Shown here: one piece after another, positions 1 to 9,751 of the stretch | Layout: every line of letters begins with the position of its first letter | Numbering within the stretch: the stretch's first letter is position 1 | From: Anarhynchus alexandrinus | Taxonomy: Eukaryota; Chordata; Aves; Charadriiformes; Charadriidae | Assembly: GCA_008711295.1 (NCBI GenBank) | Contig: VUYV01000036.1 | Location: 1,019,448 to 1,083,447 of the forward strand | Length of the DNA stretch: 64,000 bases | Direction: 5' to 3' | The notes under the pieces: model-generated | Told to the model about the DNA's origin: nothing | Database searches by the model: none | Seen by the model: only the letters and a program-made list of their open reading frames with translations | Translations under genes and position numbers: made by a program

Positions 1-525
1 GTTTTGAGTATCTCCAAGGACGGAGACCCCAAAGCCTCCTTGGGCAAACTTCTTGTCTTTGATCACCTGCACAGTAAAAAGTGTTTTCTTATGTTTAAAT
101 GGAATTTCCTGTATTTCAACATGTGCCCATTGCTTCTTGTCCTGTCTCTGGGCACCACTGAGAAGAGTTTGGTTCCTTTTTCTTTACTCCCCACGTCAGG
201 TATTTATAGGTATTGATGAGACCCACCCTTGAGCCTTCTCCAGGCTGAACAGTCCCAGCTTGCTCAGCCTCTCCTACGTCAGATGCCTCAGCCCCTTCAT
301 GACCGTCATGGCCCTTTACTGGGCCCACTCCAGTATGCCCATGTCTCCCTTGTACTGGAGAACCTAGAACTGGTCCCAGCACTCCCGATGTGCCCCACCG
401 GTGCCAGGCAGAGGAGAAGGGTCTCCCCCCTCACCTGCTGACAGCTCTCCCCTTCCTGCAGTCCCGGGTGCCATTAGCTGCCTTTGCCGCAAGGGTGCAT
501 TGCTGGCTCACGTTAACGCTCATAC
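1..525 (-). mobile_element. CR1 LINE fragment, antisense
   Basis: The + strand reads as the reverse complement of a CR1 3' half. It has the region that, on the minus strand, encodes the end of the reverse-transcriptase ORF. The familiar antisense CR1 wording is visible (sonnets of the type 'ctccaggctgaacagtccca', then 'ctcagcctctcc', then 'cccactccagtatgcccatg'). The copy is cut by the window start, so its 3' tail is not seen. The right edge is blurred: similarity fades near 'ggctcacgtt' at about 515-525. It is degraded and has no open reading frame of use. Confidence 0.85.
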
Positions 526-2222
526 ATCACAGCACGCAATTCGATGTGCCGTTATGTTCAAGCGATCAGGACCTAATTATCTCCCTGGCACAGGTACCCA
601 GCTATCCTTGTCACAAAGAGGCTGGTCCCGACTGGAAATGACCTTGGAGGTAGGATCCAGTCAAAGCCATGAGGTTAGCTGATTTCAGCATCCTGCTTTT
701 GAGAACTACTCCAGCCTGCTTCGTCGCACTGATTTATGTGACACGTAGTCACAGCTAACGAGGCCTTTCACATTGTTCTCACAGTGTAACGAAGACACAA
801 CCCACCAGTTCTGGCAAACGCTGCTATGGTAATTTAGCGTGACAGAATTCCCCCTTACCCCAAACAGCAGCTTCAGTTACCAGTGAAGAGGAGTTTGACT
901 AAAACCACCAGACTGAAGCACCCGAGATACAGACCCTCACCTCCTCCTGTAGGCTCTTGTAAGAGCAGTCACCTGCAGCAGCGGGGCAGAGGAGACAGCT
1001 GGGGGCACTCTCAACTTAAAACTCCCCCATCTCCTCTGCTCAGTTCATCTGGGTAAAAGCACTTCCTTTTACCGTTAAACATGTGCACCTTGTTGCCTTG
1101 AACTAGCTCCAACTTCTAACCTCTAAGGTTCATTGCACCTTTTTACTGCTAGACTAAAAGCCGGGAACAACAGAACTCAGTATCAAATGATCTCTCAAGT
1201 CCTTTTTGTATTCAATCTTGTCTTGGGTGTCTGTCCCTATAACAAGTTTTATGGACCCCAGTGATTCTTGAAAAGTGTTTGCAAAGCCTGTATAGTGAAC
1301 ACCCTTCTTCAAGTGTGGACACCGGAAATGCTTACCTTATTTCAGCTGACAGGTTTCACTTGTGGCACAGAGAGATGTGATGCCACTTTCCTCTCCAAAC
1401 TAAACTCCCTATGATCAATACTTCTTATAACTTTTTTATTACTTTAACTAAAATGGATTAAAAGCTGCAATTACCAATTGACCCCCTTCTCCATCTCCAG
1501 AATAGCAGTGAACTCATGACCACGAAAGGTGCAGGACAGAAAGAAAGGAGGAGAGTCTGCTCTGTGGTACAGGTGAATGCTTTCTTGCGGAAGTATTCCC
1601 CATCACTGCCTTCCCCCATCTTGAAGTAGCTGGCTCACCCTACTTCAGATGGTGCATCAAGCAGGGAGGCAGTTCACGGCACTGTGCTGAGCTACCAGAA
1701 GGTTCCCTGGGTGGTGAACAGAAAGAGACAAAGCAAATGAGGGTAAAGCCTACTTTACCTGCTCTGTCTGGATGGGCATCTCTCCCTTTTTATTCATGAT
1801 ACGGGTTGTCCAGAGGACTAGCACTTCGAGCCTAACATTAGCCTTTGTAAACATCCTTCATGCAGTCCTTCAATCTCTCAGAGCAGGCCCAGGATTATGC
1901 TTTAACCACCTGAAATATCCCTCCCCTGTTTGTTGACCCACAGTCCAGGGTTGGCTCAGCCACTGTCCTTGCTTTTCCACCAGCTACACAGTGATTGATC
2001 TCATTATTTACTAGGTCTTAGGAGAGGATTGACAGTTTCGGTTATAAAAACAGAAAAGGAAAAAACATCGAGAAAGCAGTCTTCATCAATCAAAGCATCC
2101 TTGAAGAACAGTAAAGAGACACAACATGAATAATAGAATATTCTAGCTTTTTTATTGACAAAAAAAAAAAAGAGTTAAACTACTACTACTGTCTACCATA
2201 ACATCCTCAGAGGTAAGATTAG
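526..2222. other. Intergenic, no gene seen
   Basis: Unique-looking sequence between two CR1 copies. No long open frame, no splice-bounded coding segment and no repeat family that I recognise. A genomic poly-A run lies at about 2160-2172. Confidence 0.6.
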
Positions 2223-2825
2223 GAAGCGTGGGTTAGATGAGTGGACAGTGAGGTGGACTAAGAATTGGCTGAATGGCAGGGAGGTTATCCTCTCCCTCTA
2301 CTCTGCCCTACTGAGGCCACATCTGGAGCACTGTGTCCAGTTCTGGGCTCCCCAGTTGAAGAAAGAGAAGAAACTACTGCAGAGAGTCCAGTGGAGGGCT
2401 ATAAAAATGATCAGGGGACTGGAGCATTTCTCTTATGAGGAAAGGCTGAGTGGCCTGGGTCTGTTTAGCCTGGAGAGGGGATCTCATCAATGTTTATAAA
2501 TATCTGAAGGGCAGGTGCCAAGAGGATGGGGCCAGACTCTTTTCAGTGGTGCCCAGCGACAGGACAAGGGGCAACGGGCACAAAGTGGAAGACAGAAAAT
2601 TCCATCTCAACATGAGGAAAAACTTTTTTACTTTGAGGGTGGCAGAGCACTGGAACAGGCTGCCCAGAGAGGTTGTGGAGTCTCCTTCTCTGGAGATATT
2701 CAAAACCCACCTGGATGCCATCCTGTGCAACCTGCTGTAGGTGAACCTGCATTGGCAGGGGGTTTGGACTAGATGATCTCCAGAGGTCCCTTCCATCTCC
2801 TACCATTCCGTGATTCTGTGATACT
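2223..2825 (+). mobile_element. CR1 LINE, 5'-truncated with internal deletion
   Basis: The left end encodes a piece of the CR1 reverse transcriptase (residues like KNWLNGR). The text then jumps directly to the C-terminal part ([20 protein letters not shown], then a [15 protein letters not shown] block). In intact CR1 these two blocks are separated by well over 100 codons, so an internal deletion is present. The 3' end has the usual CR1 terminus with 'gatctccagaggtcccttcc' followed by 'attccgtgattctgtgat'. Frames 2248-2499 and 2450-2740 are remnants of the transposon ORF, not host genes. Confidence 0.95.
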
Positions 2826-5800
2826 GCAGATCCTGAGAAGATGAAATGCATGTTCATTTAACGTTATTTAATTCCAATAAAGAGAACTCCAGTAAGGCAA
2901 TGCATACATTGCAAGAGTTTATACACTTCAAGCTGTAAAGGCTGATTTACCCTAAATAGGATTTTAACAAATTAAGGTAGTTAAGTCAAGAATGCTGTCT
3001 CCAAGTTGCTGTCCTAATCAGTGGTGCCCAAAGCGCCCAAGGCACGTGCTCTCCTCACAGGCATCTCAGCCTTTGCAGTGACGAGCAGCTTGGGACGTAT
3101 CTCATGGATAACTTTGGTCTGCCTACACTCCCTTACCAAGCTTGACTTGGAAGGCACACCCAGAAATCTCAGGAACCAAGTTTCAACTCCCCCCTCTAAC
3201 TGAGTGGGCACAAATCCCTACCTCCTACTTGCCCAAAGTCTGTGATACGTAAGACTGTGGGCTGAGATGTTGGCACTTCTCCCCCCTCACTGGAAGCATT
3301 CCATTTTGCATAAAAAGAAATAAAAAAGATTTTGATTATACAATCAGGTGACTAGAAGTGGTGCGAGTTGCCTAGGTCTCTCTCTGAGTCTAAAACTAAT
3401 AAGATGTGTTTATATTTTGAAGATTTTTTTTAAGGGGAAGATTTTCTTTGTCCCTATACAACGGTTGTGTAACTGAGACAACAAAGATGTTTTCAAAGCA
3501 GTCACATTCAACACTAAGGCCCAATTTATTTTGATAGAACATCTATTCTCTTTACTTGTTTCAAAGATACATTTGACCTTATTTCTTTACAACATAATTT
3601 ATATCACTAAACTCCACGGAGACAGAACAAAATTCATTTGCTATCCTAGCAATAGAAATGAATCTTAAAGCCAGAAGAGATGGATGTTCAGAAGCAACAC
3701 ACATTGCTTTTGATTAAAGAATATGTCAAAATTATTTGGTCACTGCATTTTTTTTTTGTCAGACTAATATACATATTGTGAATATGAAATTGTAGATTAT
3801 GCAAAAGCAGTAGAAACAAGTCCACGGATACCACATTTGCCCTTCAAAAAGCGGTTTTCTGGAAAAACGTTACTAAAACCTGCTAAGAACAAATGCAGCA
3901 TTTAACATAAAACTGCCAGATCCTGAACAAGCTGCGTGAAATTTTCCTCCCAGTAACATATGTCTTCTGGAGAAAGATGTCCTTAACTGAAATGCCTCCT
4001 TCAAATAGTATTTTTTTCTAATCAAACATTGAATACTTGTTTCCTCAGCATATTCTCCACCTTCCCAGGCTTTACTGGGCATTTTCATTACTTAAATTGC
4101 TTACAAAATATTTATTGCTAGCCCATAAGCAGCAATTACATTGTTTTAATTTGGGGCCTTCTCAAAACATACCTATATCCACAACGTGAGCAATTAAAGC
4201 TTCATATTGTAGTAATGGAGCATCTTATTTTATTTTGTGGAATGTTAATTCATCACATTGTATGTTATATTCCTGTGATTCACCAGCAACCACTTTTGTT
4301 ATTCACCTAGTATCTCTCCACAAGGCAGCTGTGAGCTCAAAATCCAAGCGGGTATACTAAAACAAAGAATTTTAACAAATTTGTAAAATCTGTGAAATCA
4401 CCTAGTGGTGTGAAGTATATGCAAATGTTTCTTTCATTGCACTATATTTTCCCCTTAATATTTCAGTATTTCACAGACTTGGAAAATGGTATTGTTAAAA
4501 ACAATTCACCATGAACAATGCCCAACGTGCTGCTTTTATACATCTTCAAGTTCAGCTGAGTTCACGGAAGCCCATTCTCCATTGCCTGTCAGAGACACAA
4601 AAGGGGTGTCAGTAACGCCGTAACACCTCCAACGCCATCGCAGTCAGAGAATGCTCAAGGAAACCCCCTTGAATGGGTTACAAGTAGTCATAGTATGAGA
4701 AGTGACACCAACAGACGTTCTTTCAAAGAATTATAACACAGAACTGTAAAAGGTGAGTAATCACTTTTCAGCAGACGACTTGGGAGCACTTGAGAAAAGA
4801 AACAGTGAAACGGTTTCAGGTCACTTCAGTGTCCAGGCCATGGAAGACAAGCTTTCAAAGTGATCTTGGGCTTCTCATTTCTCCAGGGTAGGTGAGCATG
4901 CAGTAAAAAAAGCAGCTGGCATCCAACAAAACCACAGCTTATTTTGACAAATGCATTGAAAAGTACAAGGAGGTAATGAATATTTATAGCATTGAAACAG
5001 ACTGACATTTAATTTTATTTGTATTCTAATTTTAAAATAGTTTTATTATATGATTGCAGTTACTTGATAGCAAAGGGAAGTGTGTGCTGATAGACAACAT
5101 ATCCTGTACGCAGGAGAATATTCCAACCTATGTTACAGAAAAACTTTCAGCTGGACCCAACTACATCCATACCCATGCTCTAATACAGAGATTTTTGTCA
5201 CATCGTCGGCCACCTTTATAGCAGCGGAGAGGGAACCTTGCTACTGGGAACAGCAGCCTAAACTGCCACTCCTGGCTACCCAGATCTGTGGAACTGCTTT
5301 GAGTCAAAATCTCTTTTTAGCATCAATTCCTAGATTTTGAACAAAGCTTTTCTGCAAGTGTGGATGCAAGTTACTACCTCTGCTGTATATGTAGAGAGAT
5401 GTGTATAAATGTTTGTGCATATGTTCCAATATGCAAGGCGGTATCACATAGCCTATTCTGAGGGAAAGCATCAGAAAATGTGAAAGCTGAAGGAGCCAAA
5501 AGGGATCTTCTTTGCAGCCTTTGATCTTTTGCAGAAACTGAGTGTCCAGGTCTGAATCTCACAGCTAAGTGTCACATCATACCGTACTCCTGGTTAAAGC
5601 AAGCAGCATATCCCTTTGCCTCCCTCACTTACATCATTGTGCATGCTTCAAGTCCCCACTTCTTCACCAAGTTATGGTATTCAAAGCAATATCATGAAGA
5701 TTTTCCCTTTCTGAATTTGACCATCTTTGTTCTGGCAATTCAGGGAATCTGTTTTATCCACCACATTAGTCATTGTAATAGTTCCCACCCCATATGCCAC

Positions 5801-6481
5801 AGCCATTGCTACAGTGTAGTGGAAATCAATAGCATTTTTTCTGTGCATCAGGGATTTCCCATCAATATTTATGTATAACAATTAAATGAGCACGGGTTCC
5901 ACTCATCTTAATAAGCCTGGGGGGCTTTATCCCTGTTGGTACTTCTGGGAATATCAAACTGTGTGATACTACAACCTGATTTAGTTTTCGAAGGTTTCCA
6001 CCCTCCTTTCTGAAGCAGCCCTCCCCTCAGCGAAGCTCTGAAGCTAGGACGGTGCTTTTCAAGCCTTCTACTTCCCCATCCAGCTCTTGAATGAAACACT
6101 GTTTCAGCAACCTTCCCATCCAAGCAAGCAGTAAAGACATCAGACTTGCTTTACAAAGACAGAAGGAAACTGCAAAACATTATTTCTTGCTCGGGTGATT
6201 CATGTATTTGTCCTGTCCAAGGGAATCTGAAATACAACACCATTTATCTGCACTGTATCAACTGTTATGTAGAGGACAATACCTTAAATACATTACTTGC
6301 AGCTTTTAGATTAACAAACTTCCATCAATTAATCCCTATGCTGATATTGCACAATGTCTGAACTTATTCCAGTTCAGCAGCTGATCCAAGTATGTTTGTT
6401 AGCATTATTCTGGATGGAGCAGTTGATGGAGAAGTCTGGTGAGATGTCATTCATTCTGAACAATCAGCCTGTGTTCAGTAT

Positions 6482-6534
6482 AATTCAATACCTGTATTAA
6501 ATATATATACTGCCTAAATTCAATACCTGTATTA
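6482..6534. repeat. Short tandem duplication
   Basis: The 18-base string beginning aattcaatacctg occurs at 6482-6499 and again, identically, at 6517-6534, an offset of 35 bases. A third partial copy (attcaata) follows at about 6540. This looks like a local slippage or tandem-duplication event in AT-rich DNA. Confidence 0.9.
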
Positions 6535-8188
6535 CCTATATTCAATAACTAATGATTAGTTGCTACCCAAGCCCCAAATGGTTAGTCATGACAATTAGTC
6601 TATAAATTATCAACACCAAAAAAAAACATCTCTTCCACATTTTTTAATGCTTTGTGGTTGGTTTTTTTTAATTGCTTTTTCTGCTTATAATTTTCCTAGC
6701 TACAGTGGTCATGGAGATGGATTATGCGTCCCTTTCATCCTATTTACAGCAGCAACAGCATTTCAGATTCTGGCCTGGCCTGCTGCCAGATACAAGCAAT
6801 ACATTTCCTCCAGTTGCAAGCAATAAAATTATTCTGTCTTTGTTATTCCGCATTTCTCTGGATCTTTTTGAAGGACATCAATGATTCCCCGCCAGCGTTG
6901 CTGTGATGAATTATATGCTCTAGCTGTTTAGCACAAGGGTGAGCTATACAAAGCCACAGGAGAATGAATTTAAAAAATTATCCATGAGTTTTTATTGTTG
7001 TTTTTTTTAAACCAATTTTGTAATAGCCATGCAAATATAGCAAAAATATTAAGTGCAATTAGGGAGACAAAATTACTAAATTCACAGACTGACTGTTGGT
7101 TTTTTTGCATGCTTCGTGCCTGTATTCTGGGATTTTAGGATCAAAAAATTAAAAGTTCTGTTCAGCTTGGGAGACTCCATGTCAGGTCTATGCCTCCCAG
7201 GTGCTTTCATGCTTCTGAAATACTTGTTCCCATCTCCTCTTCTTTTACAGGAGTTTATGCCCACATGTTCATGATTGCATTCCAGCCAACTCATTAAATT
7301 ATATTTTCAATAAATTTAATTAAGCATATTCAGAGTTCTTGTGCACAATGCCTAAGTCAGTTTTGAGAATCTCTCAATTCTGACTTTCATAATCATGAAT
7401 TAATTTTTCTCTTTTTCCACTGAAATGGATACAATTTTTCCTTCTAAAACTTACATTCAGGGGGATGGCAATCTTTTAATTTCAAGTGCATTAAAACTGT
7501 ATTTTCTCACATATTTCCTTGTATTTTATTGCGAAGGAGGTGACATTTTTTGCCTAAAAGCATTACCTCGGTTAACAAAACTGGTACCTTGTTCTGTTTC
7601 CTCCAGTTTTTTTATTTTCATTTAGTGGTCAATGGGTGTTAATTCTGAACATTCAGAACTACAGACAGATGGTTCTATCGAGTGCAAATCTCTCTCCTTC
7701 TCCTGAATGTCTCATTTATGCCTTGCTGTGCAGGCAGGTTATAACTTTCCTATGAAATGTTCTGTTTTATTCTACTCCACCCAAATTCTTATGTCACTTT
7801 CACCACTGTGCTATCATAACGTATTCCATCAATAAGTTAAGTGAGGCAAGCAAGATCTGTTGTTTCTTTTTCCCTGCCTCTGTCCAGAAAAAGTTTGCTT
7901 GATTACATTATTAAAGGTTAGCATTAGAAAAAAAAAAAAAAGCAGCAACTTTGAGTAATAAAAGCCAAGGTTTAGAAACCCTCTTCCTTCTTTGGGGAAT
8001 AAAACACAACAGCCTTGTTAAATTTGGCCTGCCCTTTATTTCAAGCTTACTTACTAGCTTTACACAGTACTTTTATCCTTTTGTTAGTATAATCCATTTT
8101 GCTTTAAGTTCTGGGGTATTTTATAATTTGACACCACTCCTCTTTTTCCCTTTCCACCTGATTTAGGGGAGTTTTGCTTTTAAATTAC

Positions 8189-8240
8189 ATCACACACACA
8201 GACTGCATGTGCAGATATACATACATACACATACATATGC
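8189..8240. repeat. CA/CATA simple repeat
   Basis: A (CA)5 run at about 8191-8200 is followed, after a short non-repeat spacer, by an acatacatacac type tetranucleotide stretch to about 8240. Interrupted, so probably not highly unstable. Confidence 0.85.
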
Positions 8241-8255
8241 ATAAAAGCTGTCATA

Positions 8256-8508
8256 TTCATTCAAACTGGAAGAAGTTGTATTTAGATTAGATATTAGGAA
8301 AAAAAATTTCACTGAGGGTGGTAAAGCACTGGAAAAGGTCACCCAGAGAAGCTGTGGAAGCTCCATCTCTGGAGGTGTTCAAGGCCAGGCTGGGTGGAGC
8401 TTTGAGCAACCTGATCCAGTGGGAGGTGTCCCTGCCCATGGCAGGGGGGTTGGAACTCGATGATCTTCAAGGCCCTTTCCAACCCAAACCATTCTATGAT
8501 TCTATGAC
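8256..8508 (+). mobile_element. CR1 LINE 3' end fragment
   Basis: Short 3' fragment of CR1. It encodes the end of ORF2 (a KHWKRSPREAVEAPSLEVF segment). It then runs into the 3' UTR with 'ggggggttggaactcgatga' and ends in two near-copies of ATTCTATG. It lies roughly 130-250 bp upstream of the CpG island of LCA5, so it marks the distal edge of the promoter region. Confidence 0.95.
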
Positions 8509-8844
8509 ATATTGGTTATTCATCTAGTTTCTCATCCTACTTAAATATTAAAGCAAAGAGTATTTTTTTTCCCTTTTGCTGTCACCTCTGATCAGTCATT
8601 ACTCCCAGGTGCTCTGACCCAAAACCTCCTTTTCAGACCCCGGATGACAATAAGTGACCGAGGCCACCCAAAGTCTCCCTCGACCCCACTCCTCGGAGGG
8701 GTTATGAGTGGGACGGCTCATTAGCACGCGATGGGTGCTAGCTCGAAGGTAGACTGCAGCCTCCACCCCCCGCTCTCCTGGACGCCTCTCTGATCTCCCA
8801 CTTGCCACCTCCCTTCGATGACACACGCGTCTCCCTATAAAACC

Positions 8845-8855
8845 AAAATGGCGGC
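8845..8855 (+). promoter_or_regulatory. YY1-like site
   Basis: AAAATGGCGGC matches the core of the YY1 consensus (AAnATGGCGGC). Such sites are common near the starts of CpG-island genes and often lie just downstream of a start site. That leaves open a secondary start near 8840, since TATAAAA lies immediately upstream at 8836-8842. Confidence 0.6.
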
Positions 8856-8895
8856 GTGAGGGCGTCGAGCCCCCCTCAATCTGCAGCGCCTTTAA

Positions 8896-9017
8896 CCAAT
8901 CAGCAGCCGGAATGTAGCCTCCCACCAATGGGAAGAGAGGTTGCCCCTCGGCCGCCGCCAGCCGGCCGTACCAATCAGCCGCCGCGCGCCGGCGGGCTGG
9001 CAGGGCGGATAGCCAAT
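8896..9017 (+). promoter_or_regulatory. Four-copy CCAAT-box array (NF-Y)
   Basis: CCAAT occurs at 8896-8900, 8925-8929, 8971-8975 and 9013-9017, all on the + strand. The first and third are in the ideal NF-Y context ACCAATCAG, and the second and fourth are CCAATGG. Spacings are 29, 46 and 42 bases. NF-Y is known to bind exactly this pentamer in multi-CCAAT promoters, usually 50-100 bases upstream of the start. That places transcription start at about 9060-9120. Confidence 0.8.
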
Positions 9018-9029
9018 GGCTGGCGAGGA

Positions 9030-9151
9030 GAGCCCGCCTCCTCCTCCGACCCGTTGCTGGGGCACCCGCTGTCAGTCGCCTCCGCGCGCAGCGGCGGCCC
9101 CTTTAAGCGTAGCGAGGCAACCGCCGGCGCGTCCGCCGGGCGGGTGGGAAG
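9030..9151 (+). other. LCA5: Candidate LCA5 untranslated exon 1
   Basis: Inferred first exon. The 5' limit is only a guess from the CCAAT array. The 3' limit is the donor GGAAG|GTACCG at 9151/9152. Alternative donors in the island are TCAG|GTAGAG at 9405/9406 and GGAG|GTGAGG at 9463/9464, the last being the closest to consensus. Transcript data would be needed to choose. Confidence 0.35.
9109..9121 (+). promoter_or_regulatory. Imperfect RFX X-box
   Basis: GTAGCGAGGCAAC resembles the ciliary X-box GTTGCC-n-GGCAAC. The right half-site GGCAAC is perfect, and the left half has two mismatches. An isolated GTTGCC half-site also lies at 8940-8945. RFX factors with FOXJ1 drive many cilium genes, which would suit a lebercilin promoter. 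Imperfect matches of this size can arise by chance in GC-rich DNA, so this is a candidate only. Confidence 0.4.
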
Positions 9152-9260
9152 GTACCGGCGGCGGGGTCGGGCTGGACCGGGGCCCGCGGGGGCGACAGGG
9201 GGTGTCGCGGGGCGGAGGGAGGCGCCGCGGCGGGGCGGGGGGTGGTGGTGGTGTGTTCCT

Positions 9261-9285
9261 GGGGGCTGTGGGAGGTGGGAGCGGG
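9261..9285 (+). promoter_or_regulatory. G-quadruplex motif
   Basis: Four G-runs of three or more are separated by loops of 4, 4 and 3 bases: G5, CTGT, G3, AGGT, G3, AGC, G3. This satisfies the standard G3+N1-7 quadruplex pattern. It lies within the island, downstream of the probable start. It could therefore sit in intron 1 or in a longer first exon, depending on which donor is used. Confidence 0.7.
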
Positions 9286-9681
9286 CCGAGGCCTAGGCCT
9301 AGCCTCGGGGTGGGGGGACGACGGCGTTGCTCGGATCTGCAGCTGCGGATCTTACTCCGCATGTGGTGGTATAGGCCGGGCTGACCGGCTCGGTGCCGGG
9401 GTCAGGTAGAGGGGACGGTAGCTGAGCCCCTGGGGCTACCAGCAGCAGAGTTTGGGCGCGGAGGTGAGGCCTTGTCCCGAGCGCCAGCGGGTTTCAGGCA
9501 GCAGGCCTTCCGAAAAGCCGTGTACGCCTGGCCATGAATGTTCAGCCCCTTTCCTCAGAAGTCATTTATTGTAGGGTTAAGTGATTGCACTCAAAAATGT
9601 ACTCTCGTGTAGTCATTAGTTGTTTTAAAAAGTGTTAATTAAAAATAATATTCGATATGTTGTTTAAGAGCTTCTCCCCAG

Positions 9682-9751
9682 TGAAGGAAAATTGCTTGCT
9701 TATGCTTTGGGAACTGGAGAGCTGCTGTCAGGAATGGCAAAGTTGAACAAG
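9682..9751 (+). other. LCA5: Candidate LCA5 untranslated exon 2
   Basis: A pyrimidine-bearing acceptor ending CTTCTCCCCAG is at 9671-9681. Seventy bases later comes a perfect-consensus donor CAAG|GTAAGT (9751/9752). The segment has no long frame, but it has an upstream ATG at 9702 closed by TGA at 9744-9746 and a second ATG at 9734. Adding this and exon 1 to the seven coding exons gives nine, which is the count I recall for human LCA5. It is supported only by splice signals. Confidence 0.5.

Larger units (their letters stand above)
2826..8255. other. Intergenic, AT-rich, no gene seen
   Basis: About 5.4 kb without a supportable gene. All open frames are shorter than 95 codons and lack family resemblance. 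It contains a short tandem duplication at 6482-6534, a genomic poly-A run near 7928-7941 and a CA/CATA simple repeat at about 8189-8240. No SH3BGRL2 exon was recognised on the minus strand. Confidence 0.6.
8640..9530 (+). promoter_or_regulatory. LCA5: CpG-island promoter of LCA5
   Basis: This GC- and CpG-dense block stands out sharply from the AT-rich flanks. It holds four CCAAT boxes on the same strand, GC boxes (for example around 9003 and 9232-9242), a YY1-like AAAATGGCGGC at 8845-8855 and an imperfect X-box at 9109-9121. A TATAAAA string sits at 8836-8842, upstream of the CCAAT cluster, so it is unlikely to set the main start site. CCAAT plus GC boxes without a well-placed TATA predicts a broad start region, probably between 9030 and 9130. 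It is the only island in the window and lies upstream of the LCA5 coding exons on the same strand. The exact start cannot be read from sequence, and the island may also fire divergently. Confidence 0.8.

Noticed and set aside
2248..2740. Frames resembling a reverse-transcriptase C-terminus
   Set aside because: These are CR1 ORF2 remnants, as are the frames at 13005-13286, 34509-34856, 45149-45442 and 60446-60679. Reported as mobile elements, not genes.
1..8600. Search for SH3BGRL2 exon 1 on the minus strand
   Set aside because: Expected divergent neighbour by human synteny, but its N-terminal motif was not found. It probably lies outside the window.
8599..9384. Overlapping frames of 96-146 codons on both strands in the GC-rich island
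   Set aside because: Pro/Gly/Arg-rich low-complexity readings of a CpG island with few stops by composition. No conserved motif, and they overlap the promoter elements.
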